A DNA stretch of 28,190 nucleotides, taken from contig VSPM01000033.1 of assembly GCA_009775365.1 (NCBI GenBank), positions 1 to 28,190 of the forward strand, written 5' to 3'. A model generated the notes under the pieces. The model was not told where the DNA came from and ran no database searches. It worked only from the letters and a program-made list of their open reading frames with translations. The DNA is from Muribaculaceae bacterium (lineage in GTDB: Bacteria > Bacteroidota > Bacteroidia > Bacteroidales > Muribaculaceae). Position numbers and translations under genes: made by a program. Of this stretch, positions 14,364-23,679 are shown piece after piece. The stretch's first letter is position 1; each line of letters opens with the position of its first letter.

Positions 14364-15161
14364 CTATTCGTCGGTCACGTCTTCCTGCATTACATAGCAG
14401 TTGCGGAGCAAGTTGATGAGCATTACCATGCCATGGTTGGTGGCGCTCTCTATCACGGTGTTGCGGTCGCCCTTGAAATGGATGCACTCGCTCACGGTGG
14501 TTTCTCCATATTTCACTGCTATCCATACCGTGCCCACAGGTTTATAGATTGTGCCCCCGTCGGGGCCTGCTATTCCTGTAGTGGCTATCGAGCAATCTGT
14601 GCGCATAAGAGCCGACACGCCTTTTGCCATGGCCTCGGCAACCTCTTTGCTTACTGCCCCGTGTGCGGAGATCACGTTTCTCGGCACTTTGAGCACTTCA
14701 GCCTTCACGTCGTTTGAATAGCTTACCACGCTTCCAAGGAAATAACCTGACGACCCCGGCACCTGCACAATCCTGTGCGCAAGATTCCCGCCGGTGCAGC
14801 TTTCCGCGCAGGCCACAGTGAGCTCTCGCTCGTGAAGGAGTTCTCCAAGCACTTGCGCCACGCTTTTATTCTCCGACGACACGACATCTTCAGTGAAAAT
14901 GTCGTTAAGGTTCTGATGAAACCTGTTCATCTGGAAGCGAAGCATCTCAACGCCGGTGTTAATGCCGGTGAGTGTGATGGTGGTCACGAGGTTGGTGTTG
15001 TCGATTGTGGTTTTGACAAATTCCGGCAGCTGTGCCTCAAAATGCTTCATCACTTTTGATAGTTCCTGGCGTGTGTAGCCATAGATCACCACATGTCTGG
15101 TTTCGGTGTGCAGATTCTCCTTATTATCGGGTTTGGGAGATTTGACTTTTTTGTTGCTCAT
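14364..15161 (-). CDS. cinA: CinA-like protein lacking the MoCF domain (nicotinamide-nucleotide amidase domain)
   Basis: 265-residue protein. The C-terminal CinA domain (about 100-260) has the family signature CAESCTGGNLAHRI and the motif TTGIAGPDGGT, as in nicotinamide mononucleotide deamidases (PncC/CinA-C). These turn NMN into NaMN in pyridine nucleotide recycling. The N-terminal part (about 20-95, with FEAQLPEFVKTTI) resembles the KH-like middle domain of full-length CinA, which is about 410 residues in most Bacteroidales. The first domain of full-length CinA, MoCF/ADP-ribose pyrophosphatase, is absent. tsaD lies only 19 bases upstream, so there is no room for it as a split gene. The first 20 residues are polar and lysine-rich. 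I saw no frameshift and no clear terminator downstream. The amidase role is likely; the effect of the lost domain is unknown. Confidence 0.85.
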   Translation of the reverse strand: MSNKKVKSPKPDNKENLHTETRHVVIYGYTRQELSKVMKHFEAQLPEFVKTTIDNTNLVTTITLTGINTGVEMLRFQMNRFHQNLNDIFTEDVVSSENKSVAQVLGELLHERELTVACAESCTGGNLAHRIVQVPGSSGYFLGSVVSYSNDVKAEVLKVPRNVISAHGAVSKEVAEAMAKGVSALMRTDCSIATTGIAGPDGGTIYKPVGTVWIAVKYGETTVSECIHFKGDRNTVIESATNHGMVMLINLLRNCYVMQEDVTDE

Positions 15162-15180
15162 AGGGAAATAAGGAAGAAGG

Positions 15181-16197
15181 TCAGACCGTCACTCTTGAAT
15201 ATGGAGGGAGCGATAGGTCGCAATATTGTTTTGAAAGGAATTTGAAATATCCGGCGGCCGCCACCATGGCGGCGTTGTCGGTGGTGAAGGCTCTTTCGGG
15301 AATCCATGCCCTCACAGCATTTTTTTTGCAAAAAGCCGCCACTGCTTCCCTGACTCCGGAGTTGGCCGACACACCTCCGCCTATCGCTATGTGTTTCACA
15401 GGATATTCTTTCAGTGCTTTCGATAATTTATCGATTAGAATCTCGATTATCGTTGCCTGCAATGATGCGGCAAGGTCAGCTTTCCTTTCTGCTATGAAAT
15501 TCGGGTTTGCTTTTAAATTGTCGCGCAGTGTGTAGAGAAAAGATGTTTTCAGTCCGCTGAATGAATAGTCGAGGTCAGGGATGTGCGGTTTGCTGAAACG
15601 GAACGCCTTTGCGTCGCCCTCTTTGGCAAGCCTGTCGATATGCGGGCCTCCGGGATAGGGGAGCCCCATCACTTTGGCGCATTTGTCAAAAGCCTCGCCG
15701 GCGGCATCGTCTATGGTCTTGCCCACTATTTCCATCTCATAGGGGCTTTTTACCACAACAATCTGAGAATTTCCTCCCGACACCAAAAGACAAAGAAACG
15801 GGAACTCCGGCACTTCGTCATCGGCCTCTTTTTTTACAAAATGAGACAGCACATGTGCGTGAAGGTGGTTTACGTCGATAAGCGGGATGTTGAGGCCGAT
15901 GGCCATGCCTTTTGCGAAAGATGTGCCCACCAGCAGAGAGCCAAGAAGCCCGGGGCCTCTTGTGAATGCTATTGCAGACAGTTCTGATTTGTCGATGCCG
16001 GCCATGCGGATTGCTTCGCTCACCACAGGCACGATGTTTTGCTGGTGCGCGCGCGATGCGAGTTCCGGCACTACTCCGCCATAGGCTTCATGCACTTTTT
16101 GCGATGCGATGACATTGCTCTTCAGGATCCCGTCGCATATTACGGCTGCCGAAGTGTCGTCGCAAGAAGATTCTATTCCCAGAATATAGGTGCTCAT
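15181..16197 (-). CDS. tsaD: tRNA N6-threonylcarbamoyladenosine transferase
   Basis: 338-residue Kae1/YgjD family enzyme. It transfers the threonylcarbamoyl group made by TsaC onto A37 of ANN-decoding tRNAs, working with TsaB and TsaE. It begins MSTYILGIESSCDDTS (ATG at 16197). The open frame extends to 16296, but that extra 33-residue segment would cover the promoter and is not family-like. The metal-binding HLHAH (His111, His115), the GGGVSAN motif and TDNAAMVAAAGYF near the end are all present. It is followed after 19 bases by cinA in the same operon and is divergent from tamB, a gene order I recall as common in Bacteroidales. Confidence 0.97.
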   Translation of the reverse strand: MSTYILGIESSCDDTSAAVICDGILKSNVIASQKVHEAYGGVVPELASRAHQQNIVPVVSEAIRMAGIDKSELSAIAFTRGPGLLGSLLVGTSFAKGMAIGLNIPLIDVNHLHAHVLSHFVKKEADDEVPEFPFLCLLVSGGNSQIVVVKSPYEMEIVGKTIDDAAGEAFDKCAKVMGLPYPGGPHIDRLAKEGDAKAFRFSKPHIPDLDYSFSGLKTSFLYTLRDNLKANPNFIAERKADLAASLQATIIEILIDKLSKALKEYPVKHIAIGGGVSANSGVREAVAAFCKKNAVRAWIPERAFTTDNAAMVAAAGYFKFLSKQYCDLSLPPYSRVTV

Positions 16198-16254
16198 TAT
16201 AGCAATGCGTTTATAATTGTCGATTCTGTGCGAGAAGCAGAGAAATATAGACCA

Positions 16255-16285
16255 CAAAGGTAGTTTTTTTAGTTGGAATGACAAA
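16255..16285 (-). promoter_or_regulatory. Promoter of tsaD-cinA
   Basis: On the minus strand: TTTG (16285 to 16282), a 19-base spacer and TACCTTTG (16262 to 16255). This is an exact consensus match about 58 bases upstream of the tsaD ATG. Its position inside the longer open frame supports the start at 16197. Confidence 0.8.
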
Positions 16286-16364
16286 ATTGAAAACACGAAT
16301 AATTAGACAGAACATTTTTTGAGGTGTATGGGCGTGAATATTCGGGATTTTGGCGAAATTTCAT

Positions 16365-16372
16365 TAATTTTG
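16365..16372 (+). promoter_or_regulatory. -7 promoter box of tamB
   Basis: TAATTTTG, followed by CA, lies 33 bases upstream of the tamB ATG. The -33 region has only TTCG (16341-16344, 20-base spacer), one mismatch to TTTG. Confidence 0.6.
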
Positions 16373-16405
16373 CATTTCATTTAGGAAAAAGCCTTCCTTT
16401 GGAAG

Positions 16406-19400
16406 ATGAAAATATTGCAGATAATATATAAGGTGGCTCGAAGCGTGCTATTCACGGCGATTATTTTTGTCGCTGCGCTCTACCTTATAATATACATATT
16501 ATTGTCAGTCCCTGCTCTGCAAAATCGAATAAAAGAAGTTGCCCGAGTGGAGGCATCTGCTTTTCTCGGCGGTGACGTGCAGATTGAAGGGTTGACCATA
16601 CGCCCTTTTAATGAGGTTGTCGTTTCCGGATTGTCGGTGTTCGATCCTGAAGGAGAGCGGTGCCTGAGGGTTGAGACTGTCGGAGCGGGAATAAACATAT
16701 GGAGGCTGATAACTTCGCGAGAGATTGAACTTACTTATGGTGAAATCATCGGCCTTGACGCGCGCATATTTCAGCAGGTGGAGAACGGGCCGCTCAATAT
16801 ACAGTTTATAATCGACGCGCTGAAGCCGAAGGATAAAAACAAGCCTCCCTCAAAATTCGATTTGAAACTTAGAAATGTGGTTTTGAGAAGATGCAAGGCC
16901 AGTTTCGACAGAGAATGGAAACCTAAAGCAGAGGGTGAATATCGCACCGATTTCAACCATGTTGCAATAGAAGATTTGAGGGCGGATGTGGCTTTCCCAC
17001 GCTTGAGCAACAACGATTTTGAAATCGATCTCCGCCGCATGTCATTTATGGCTTCCGGCGGGCTTGACATCGAGAAGATTGCATTTAAGGCAAGTCTTAC
17101 CGACGAGTTGCTTTCCGTAAGAAATCTGGTAGTTGCGTTTCCTGGCACTGAGTTGCGCCCTTCCGACATTACTTTGCCTCTCGATGGTCTGAACACTATT
17201 CCTCAAACGTTGAAAAACGGCGCTCATACGGTTGTGATTACAGATAACAAAGTGTCGCTCCCCGATTTTGGGTGGCTTGTGCCGCAGCTGCGAAATTTCA
17301 CAGAGACATTGTCGCTGAATTTAGAGGCGACGGGAGGTATGTCAGATGTGAAACTGTCGCGGCTCGGCATAGATGGAGGCGATGAATTTATGTTTGAATT
17401 GTCGGGAGATGTCTCCGGTCTTCAGAACCCTTCTTCTCTGGATTTCACGGCAGATAATCTGCGGCTGAAGGCGTCGCCTGCATTGGTATCAAAAATCATG
17501 GATATAATTCCCGCCTTGTCGCCGAAGGTGAAAGGGATATTGCATAATTGCGGAGACATCAATCTTTCAGCCACCGGCCGTGGTGCCGTTGGGAAAGGTG
17601 ACTATGAAGCGGATTGTGAACTTTCAGTTTCTTGTGGCAGTCTGTTTGTGTCGGGTGAGTGCAAGAACCTTAAATCTTATTCAGGAATTATAAAAGCAGA
17701 GGCAACTTCTGAAAGTTTTCAGCTCGGGGCTTTGCTCGGAGAGGAAAAAATAGGGAGCGCACAATTCGATGTTGTGTTCGACGGAATGCTCGCTCGCAAG
17801 GATGTTGACGGCACACTGAGCGCGTATGTCACAGAGTTTGTGTATAACGGTGTGCAGTGTGGGGGTGTGGCGTTAGATGCTATAAAAGAAGGAGAGGATG
17901 TAGAGGCTCATGTCACGATTGATAATGCTGTGGCTTCGGCAGAAGCTGAACTAAAGGCTGCAGTCAATAAGGAGAATCCGTGGCTGAATCTGCAATGCGA
18001 GATAAATGAAATTGTGCCGTCGATGTTCCTGCACATGCCTAAATTCGAAGGCTACTCCATGTCTGCCACAGTGTCGGCTGATGTCATGGGCAATAACATT
18101 GATAATTTGATAGGGGAACTAAGGTTGTCTGACGCACGGTTCTCCAAGGATGGCGGAAAGGAAATCGAGCTTGACAAATTTATGGTCAAGGCATCTGACT
18201 CTGAATCAGGCAGGACGCTTTCAATAGAAAGCGACTGGCTGGACGCTGAGGTTGAGGGAAACTACAAGTATGCTGATATCCCGCGCGAACTTATGGGGAT
18301 GGTGTCGCAGGTGGTTCCGTCGCTGGTTAAAACCCCAGACATTGATGTTCAGAGCCATTCAGACGTAGAGTTTTCGTTGCTTGTGCGTCCAGATAATTCT
18401 TTGCCGGAGTTTTTTAATCTGCCATTCCGTTTTCTTGTGCCGGTGTCGGTTCATGGAAATGTGTGTGGCACAGACTCTACGTCATTTCTTGCTGTAGACA
18501 TTCCTTATATTCAGCAAGGGCGCAACAAACTGGTGAGAGATTCCCGGTTAAACATCAATCTCGACGGGAGGTCAGGCACAATGGGTCTTGAACTGGCTTC
18601 CACATTCCCGGCAAAAAAAGGTGACGTGGCGCTCGACCTCAGAATGTGGGGAAAAGATGATGACGTGTTTGCCGATGTAGGGTGGCAAAATCCCGACAAC
18701 AGCTCGTTTAAAGGTGTGTTGTCGCTGGGTGCGAAACTGAGCAGAGATGAGCTCACATCAAAGCCGGAAGTCAGAGTAGACATATCTCCTTCGGTGTTTG
18801 ATATGGGCGCTGCAAGATGGAATATCGATAAAGGCAGCATAGCATACGATGACAATGCGATAGAGGTGAAAGGGGTGAAAATATGGCACAATAATCAATT
18901 CGTTGAAATTGAGGGAGTGGCCTCTTCATTGCCTGCCGACTCTATATCTGTGCGACTTGCCGATATAGATGTAGGCTATATATTCGACACTCTTAAGATC
19001 AACTACGTCACATTCGGCGGAATTGCCTCAGGAGAGGTGAAAGGGATAGGGGTGCTTGGCCCCGACCCACATGCCGCTACAGAAAACCTGTTTATAAAAG
19101 ACCTTTCATACAACGGGGCAGTGCTTGGCGACGGTGTGCTCAAAAGCCGCTGGGACAATGACCAGAAAGAAGTGACTATCAATGCAGACATTGCCAGAAA
19201 CGGGCGTAGGACTGCTCTTATAGATGGCGGTGTATGGGTCACTCGTGATTCATTGAGCTTTGAAGTAGAGGCTGATAAGGTGTCGGTGGAATTTCTGAAA
19301 CCCTTTATGAGCGCGTTCACTTCCGATGTGAAGGGCAGAGCGTCGGGGAATGCCAAACTGTTCGGCACGTTCAGTGATATTGACCTCACCGGAAAACTGC

Positions 19401-20965
19401 TTGCCGACTCTCTAGCTATAAAGCTTGACTACACCAACACTTATTATCACGGCACAGACTCTGTGTTTCTGTATCCCGGACGAATCGAGATTCCGTCGTT
19501 TCGTCTGTATGACCGCAGCGGCCATTCCGCTATTTTGTCGGGAGAGTTGACACACCGTTATTTCCATGACCCTCATTTCACTTTCAGGGTGAGCGATGCG
19601 CGCCATCTTCTATGCTACGACACCAACGCGAAGATGAATCCTGATTGGTATGGCACCCTGTTTGGTGACGGAAGCGCAATTGTTAGAGGCTGGCCCGGCA
19701 CAGTCAACGTGTCGGTAGACATGACCATTGTGGGGGACTCAAGATTCACATTTGTGCTTAATGACACCCAGGCTGCCGAAGATTATCATTTTCTCACATT
19801 CTCCGACAAGAAAAAAGAGGAGGCAGAGAGGCTGAAAGCCGACACTGTGCCCGACCCGCTGGCGGCTTTCAGAAAAAAAATTGAGTCAACATCACAGGCG
19901 CCTTCAAAATTCGGCATCGACATTCGCGCCTCGGTAAATCCCTCGGCGTTGCTCACTCTGGTGATGGATCCTGTTGCCGGCGACAAGATAACAGCCAGGG
20001 GCAACGGCGCGATACAGGTGGATTATGAAACCGACACGGACGAGATGCAGATGTTTGGAAAATATACTCTTGATGAGGGAAACTATAATTTCTCTCTTCA
20101 AGACTTGATTTTGCGTGATTTTAAAATCAGGCAGGGTAGTTCAATATCTTTCAACGGAGACCCGCTTAACGCGAATCTCGACATTGCGGCAAGCTACAGG
20201 GCAAATACAAATCTTTCTGACCTCGACAAGAGTTTTGCAACAGACCGGGAGCTTGCCCGCACAAATGTGCCGGTCGATGCTATCCTCATGGTGAAGGGGG
20301 AGATGACACACCCTGACATAACATTTGACATTGAGCTCCCGACGCTTACGCAGGATGTGGTGCGCAAGGTGAAGAGCATCATATCTACAGACGACATGAT
20401 GAGCCGCCAGATTATATATCTGCTTGCCCTCAACAGATTCTATACCCCTGAATATATGGGAGCGTCAGGCAACGGCGGAGAGCTTGCCGCCGTCGCCTCC
20501 ACCACATTGTCATCTCAGCTGTCAAACATGATAGGCCAGCTCACAGATAAATTCACCGTGGCGCCTACATTCCGTAGTGACAAGGGAGACTTCTCCGACC
20601 TTGAGTTTGACGTGGCTCTTTCGTCTCGCCTCCTCAACAACCGTCTTCTTGTGAACGGCAATTTCGGCTATCGCGACCGTAGCACGTCGCAGACCACATT
20701 TGTGGGAGATTTCGATATAGAATATCTTCTGAGCCGCAACGGCAATCTTCGGCTCAAGGCATATAATCATTTCAATGACCAGAATTATTATCTTCGTCAG
20801 GCCCTTACAACTCAGGGCCTTGGCGTGGTGTATCGTCGCGACTTCGACAATCCGTTCTCTTTCCTGAGGAGAAAGAAGAAAAATGCTGCCGACAGTGTGA
20901 AAAATGTGATTGAAAGTGTGAATGCCAAGAAAGAAGAGGAAGAAGATGCGGCAGGTAATGAATGA
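16406..20965 (+). CDS. tamB: Translocation/assembly module TamB-like protein
   Basis: 1519-residue envelope protein of the AsmA/TamB (DUF490) family. These long beta-groove proteins span the periplasm and are implicated in outer-membrane protein assembly with a BamA-type partner and in phospholipid transport. One N-terminal transmembrane helix (about 8-35) anchors it in the inner membrane. The long middle is beta-rich, and the C-terminal DUF490 domain (about 1090-1490) includes YTLDEGNYNFSLQDL near residue 1220. The protein ends in an acidic/lysine tail (KKEEEEDAAGNE) after RREFDNP-like barrel-proximal sequence (YRRDFDNPFSF). Length is typical for Bacteroidales. The start ATG at 16406 gives a clean signal anchor. 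No frameshift is seen across 4.5 kb. The patatin promoter overlaps its last bases. Confidence 0.93.
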   Translation: MKILQIIYKVARSVLFTAIIFVAALYLIIYILLSVPALQNRIKEVARVEASAFLGGDVQIEGLTIRPFNEVVVSGLSVFDPEGERCLRVETVGAGINIWRLITSREIELTYGEIIGLDARIFQQVENGPLNIQFIIDALKPKDKNKPPSKFDLKLRNVVLRRCKASFDREWKPKAEGEYRTDFNHVAIEDLRADVAFPRLSNNDFEIDLRRMSFMASGGLDIEKIAFKASLTDELLSVRNLVVAFPGTELRPSDITLPLDGLNTIPQTLKNGAHTVVITDNKVSLPDFGWLVPQLRNFTETLSLNLEATGGMSDVKLSRLGIDGGDEFMFELSGDVSGLQNPSSLDFTADNLRLKASPALVSKIMDIIPALSPKVKGILHNCGDINLSATGRGAVGKGDYEADCELSVSCGSLFVSGECKNLKSYSGIIKAEATSESFQLGALLGEEKIGSAQFDVVFDGMLARKDVDGTLSAYVTEFVYNGVQCGGVALDAIKEGEDVEAHVTIDNAVASAEAELKAAVNKENPWLNLQCEINEIVPSMFLHMPKFEGYSMSATVSADVMGNNIDNLIGELRLSDARFSKDGGKEIELDKFMVKASDSESGRTLSIESDWLDAEVEGNYKYADIPRELMGMVSQVVPSLVKTPDIDVQSHSDVEFSLLVRPDNSLPEFFNLPFRFLVPVSVHGNVCGTDSTSFLAVDIPYIQQGRNKLVRDSRLNINLDGRSGTMGLELASTFPAKKGDVALDLRMWGKDDDVFADVGWQNPDNSSFKGVLSLGAKLSRDELTSKPEVRVDISPSVFDMGAARWNIDKGSIAYDDNAIEVKGVKIWHNNQFVEIEGVASSLPADSISVRLADIDVGYIFDTLKINYVTFGGIASGEVKGIGVLGPDPHAATENLFIKDLSYNGAVLGDGVLKSRWDNDQKEVTINADIARNGRRTALIDGGVWVTRDSLSFEVEADKVSVEFLKPFMSAFTSDVKGRASGNAKLFGTFSDIDLTGKLLADSLAIKLDYTNTYYHGTDSVFLYPGRIEIPSFRLYDRSGHSAILSGELTHRYFHDPHFTFRVSDARHLLCYDTNAKMNPDWYGTLFGDGSAIVRGWPGTVNVSVDMTIVGDSRFTFVLNDTQAAEDYHFLTFSDKKKEEAERLKADTVPDPLAAFRKKIESTSQAPSKFGIDIRASVNPSALLTLVMDPVAGDKITARGNGAIQVDYETDTDEMQMFGKYTLDEGNYNFSLQDLILRDFKIRQGSSISFNGDPLNANLDIAASYRANTNLSDLDKSFATDRELARTNVPVDAILMVKGEMTHPDITFDIELPTLTQDVVRKVKSIISTDDMMSRQIIYLLALNRFYTPEYMGASGNGGELAAVASTTLSSQLSNMIGQLTDKFTVAPTFRSDKGDFSDLEFDVALSSRLLNNRLLVNGNFGYRDRSTSQTTFVGDFDIEYLLSRNGNLRLKAYNHFNDQNYYLRQALTTQGLGVVYRRDFDNPFSFLRRKKKNAADSVKNVIESVNAKKEEEEDAAGNE

Positions 20966-20980
20966 TTTGTGGCGTTATAA

Positions 20981-21011
20981 TTGCATATTCGGCTCAATGT
21001 GGCTATATTTG
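20981..21011 (+). promoter_or_regulatory. Promoter of the patatin-amylase pair
   Basis: TTG (20981-20983), a 20-base spacer and TATATTTG (21004-21011), followed by CA. It begins 16 bases after the tamB stop and ends 24 bases before the patatin ATG. Confidence 0.7.
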
Positions 21012-21035
21012 CATTCAAATTAATAAGTTTTCTAC

Positions 21036-21848
21036 ATGGCTTGGAAGATTGAGGGCATTCTCGGACGCCTTGGGATTAAGAAAGAGCAATCCGTGGGCAT
21101 CGCTTTGAGTGGAGGCGGGGCCAGAGGTTTTTCCCATATAGGCGTGCTGATGGCTTTTGAACATTTTGGAATTTCACCCGACATATTGTCTGGAGTGTCG
21201 GCCGGATCTGTGGCTGTAGCGCTATATGGCTCAGGGCTTACTCCTGTCGACATGATAGAATGCTTCACGGAGGCTACCAGGCTTGGAGATTTCACCGAGT
21301 GGTCGATACCTAAGGAGGGTTTCATGAAACTTGACCGGTTTGGCAAATTGCTCGAAAACTGGATTCCGGTTAAACGTCTTGAAGATATGAAAATACCCTC
21401 TGTGATATGCGCCACCGACCTTGACCATGCCAAGTCAGTGGGATGGGTGAAAGGCGAGATAGTGCCGAGAGTCTTGGCGTCATGCAGCATCCCTATAGTG
21501 TTCAGCCCCATAAAGATCAATGATGTGAATTATGTCGACGGTGGAGTCCTTCGCAATCTGCCCGCATGGGCCATCCGAGATTATTGCACCACCCTCTTCG
21601 GGAGCAACTGCAGCCCGTTGAGGAGGAATTACGATCATAAAGGCTCTATAATAGATATTGCATATCGCACATTTCATCTTATGATGAAATCAAACACTCC
21701 GCAAGATCTTCGTCTTTGCGACCATGTGATAGAAATAGAGAATATGTCGGATGTGGGCACCTTCGACCTTTCGAGTCTGAAGAAGTGCATCACATATGGC
21801 TATGACTCAACCTGCCGAGTGCTTGAGAAAATCCATAATACTCAATAA
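21036..21848 (+). CDS. Patatin-like phospholipase family protein
   Basis: 270-residue serine hydrolase of the patatin/RssA type, expected to cleave acyl esters of membrane lipids. The oxyanion motif GGGARGF (26-32), the nucleophile elbow GVSAG (Ser55) and the catalytic aspartate motif DGG (Asp168) are all present, so the Ser-Asp dyad is intact. There is no signal peptide or membrane helix, so it should be cytoplasmic. This differs from the longer Bacteroidales patatins fused to a surface-antigen barrel. It is followed after only 13 bases by a GH13 amylase, suggesting co-transcription. The natural substrate cannot be told from sequence. Confidence 0.93.
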   Translation: MAWKIEGILGRLGIKKEQSVGIALSGGGARGFSHIGVLMAFEHFGISPDILSGVSAGSVAVALYGSGLTPVDMIECFTEATRLGDFTEWSIPKEGFMKLDRFGKLLENWIPVKRLEDMKIPSVICATDLDHAKSVGWVKGEIVPRVLASCSIPIVFSPIKINDVNYVDGGVLRNLPAWAIRDYCTTLFGSNCSPLRRNYDHKGSIIDIAYRTFHLMMKSNTPQDLRLCDHVIEIENMSDVGTFDLSSLKKCITYGYDSTCRVLEKIHNTQ

Positions 21849-21861
21849 CCCCTGTCGATTC

Positions 21862-23643
21862 ATGAACCAGACAAATGATAAACTGATTATCTACCAATTA
21901 TTTCCGCGAATATTCACAAACACAAACCCCAATTGCGTTCCCTGGGGCACACTTAAGCAGAATGGAAGTGGAAAGTTTAATGACTTCACCCCCCACGTGT
22001 TGCAGTCGCTAAAGGAACTTGGCGTTAACTGTCTGTGGCTAACAGGCATCATCGAACATGCCACCAAGACAGATTTCAGCAAATACGGTATAGAGCCTGA
22101 CAATCCCAATGTTGTGAAAGGTGAAGCCGGCTCGCCTTATGCCATAAAAGATTATTATGACATAGATCCTGCGCTCGCAGTGTCAGTGCCTGACAGGATG
22201 AAGGAATTTGAAGACCTTGTGAAACGCATTCACGGGGAAGGCATGAAGGTGATTATTGACTTTGTCCCTAATCACACAGCCCGTGTGTATCATTCGGATG
22301 TGGCTCCTGCCGGCGTTGAGGATTTCGGCGCGAACGACAACATCAACATGAATTTCGCGCCCAACAACAATTATTACTATATCTCTAACCAGCAGTTCTA
22401 TCCGGAGATAGACCTTGCCGCCGAAGGCGACAAGCCATATGTGGAGTTTCCGGCAAAGGCTACAGGCAATGATTGTTTCACTGCATTTTGCACGCGCAAC
22501 GACTGGTATGAGACAGTGAAGTTGAACTATGGCCATGACTATAATGACAACAGCGACCATTTTTCACCAATTCCCGACACATGGTTCAAGATGTTGCGCA
22601 TATTGCGTTTCTGGGCGTCGAAGGGTATCGACGGTTTCAGATGCGACATGGTGTTTATGGTTCCTCTGGCCTTCTGGCATTGGGCCATTCCACAGGTGAA
22701 GGCGCTTTACCCCCATATGATGTTTATTGGCGAAATCTATGATGTGGGACTTTACCGCCCGTTCCTTGACTATGGATGTTTCGACTATCTCTACGACAAG
22801 GTTAACCTCTATGACAAGCTTGTGGGGATAGAGACACACGGGTGGTCGGCAGCCCAGCTCACGGGATGCTGGCAGACAGTGGACGGCATAGGCGACCGAA
22901 TGCTCAATTTCCTTGAGAACCATGATGAGGTTAGGTTCGGGTCGAAGGCATATGCCGGCGATTCATTGAGGGTTGTGCCCTCATTGGTGACAGCGGCGAT
23001 GATGTCGAGAGGGCCGCTGCTCATTTATTACGGACAGGAACTTGGGGAGCAGGCTCGCGACAATGAAGGGTTTGCCGGCGACAACAACAGGACAACAATC
23101 TTTGACTACTGGAGCGTGTCGACAATAAGAAGGTGGTTTAACGGAGGGAAATGTGACGATGAGCTTCTTTCTCCCCATGAGCGTTGGCTGCGCAATGTGT
23201 ATAAGACAGTGCTGACATTGTGTAACAGCCGTGCCGCTTTGCGCGAAGGAGGATTCTTTGACCTGATGTATGCCAACCTGCGTCAGCCCGGCTTCGACCC
23301 GCATCGCAATTTCGCTTTCTTACGCTATCAGGGAGACGATGTGCTTCTGATAATCTTGAATTTTTCGAACGAGGCTTCCCATGTGAGCCTTGTGATTCCC
23401 GACCTTGCATTCGAGATGGCCGGAATGGATAGGGGTGAGATAGTGACAGCAGATTTGCTGTGGGGCAAAAAGCATAAGATTCGACTTTCGTCTACAGCAC
23501 CTCTCACCGTTTATATGAGCGCGGCTGATGCTCTGGTGCTCCCGATAGGGAGGCTGAAAGAGGAGAAAGAGCATAAACTTGCAGGTTCTGTGCTGAGAGG
23601 CGAAAAGAAATTGCCTGGAAAGGATGGAATTTCCAAAAATTAA
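21862..23643 (+). CDS. Alpha-amylase family glycoside hydrolase (GH13), cytoplasmic
   Basis: 593-residue GH13 enzyme acting on alpha-glucans. The ATG at 21862 (MNQTNDKLIIYQLFPRIF) is preferred. An upstream ATG at 21796 would overlap the patatin gene by 53 bases and add non-family sequence. The catalytic triad, counted from this start, is Asp262 (GFRCDM, nucleophile), Glu291 (IGEIYD, acid/base) and Asp355 (NHDEVRF). DFVPNHTA (133-140) is the first conserved region. No signal peptide is visible, unlike Sus-type SusG or SusA, so it probably works on intracellular glycogen or imported maltodextrin. No SusC/SusD homologues are nearby. The C-terminal domain ends in a lysine-rich tail. GH13 subfamily and exact bond specificity are uncertain. 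Confidence 0.93.
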   Translation: MNQTNDKLIIYQLFPRIFTNTNPNCVPWGTLKQNGSGKFNDFTPHVLQSLKELGVNCLWLTGIIEHATKTDFSKYGIEPDNPNVVKGEAGSPYAIKDYYDIDPALAVSVPDRMKEFEDLVKRIHGEGMKVIIDFVPNHTARVYHSDVAPAGVEDFGANDNINMNFAPNNNYYYISNQQFYPEIDLAAEGDKPYVEFPAKATGNDCFTAFCTRNDWYETVKLNYGHDYNDNSDHFSPIPDTWFKMLRILRFWASKGIDGFRCDMVFMVPLAFWHWAIPQVKALYPHMMFIGEIYDVGLYRPFLDYGCFDYLYDKVNLYDKLVGIETHGWSAAQLTGCWQTVDGIGDRMLNFLENHDEVRFGSKAYAGDSLRVVPSLVTAAMMSRGPLLIYYGQELGEQARDNEGFAGDNNRTTIFDYWSVSTIRRWFNGGKCDDELLSPHERWLRNVYKTVLTLCNSRAALREGGFFDLMYANLRQPGFDPHRNFAFLRYQGDDVLLIILNFSNEASHVSLVIPDLAFEMAGMDRGEIVTADLLWGKKHKIRLSSTAPLTVYMSAADALVLPIGRLKEEKEHKLAGSVLRGEKKLPGKDGISKN

Positions 23644-23646
23644 TTC

Positions 23647-23654
23647 TAATTTTG
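23647..23654 (+). promoter_or_regulatory. -7 promoter box of prs
   Basis: TAATTTTG starts 3 bases after the GH13 stop codon and ends 25 bases before the prs ATG. No good -33 element was found, so prs may also be read through from the upstream pair. Confidence 0.45.
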
Positions 23655-23679
23655 TAAACCAATTTTTACTATCCATATC

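Noticed and set aside
15583..15987. Antisense 134-codon frame opposite tsaD
   Set aside because: Lies within tsaD coding sequence and has no promoter or recognisable domain.
16198..16296. N-terminal extension of tsaD
   Set aside because: It covers a consensus promoter (16255-16285) and adds residues before the usual TsaD start MSTYILGIESS.
21796..21861. Upstream start for the GH13 amylase
   Set aside because: It would overlap the patatin gene by 53 bases and add 22 residues not seen in the family; ATG at 21862 fits better.
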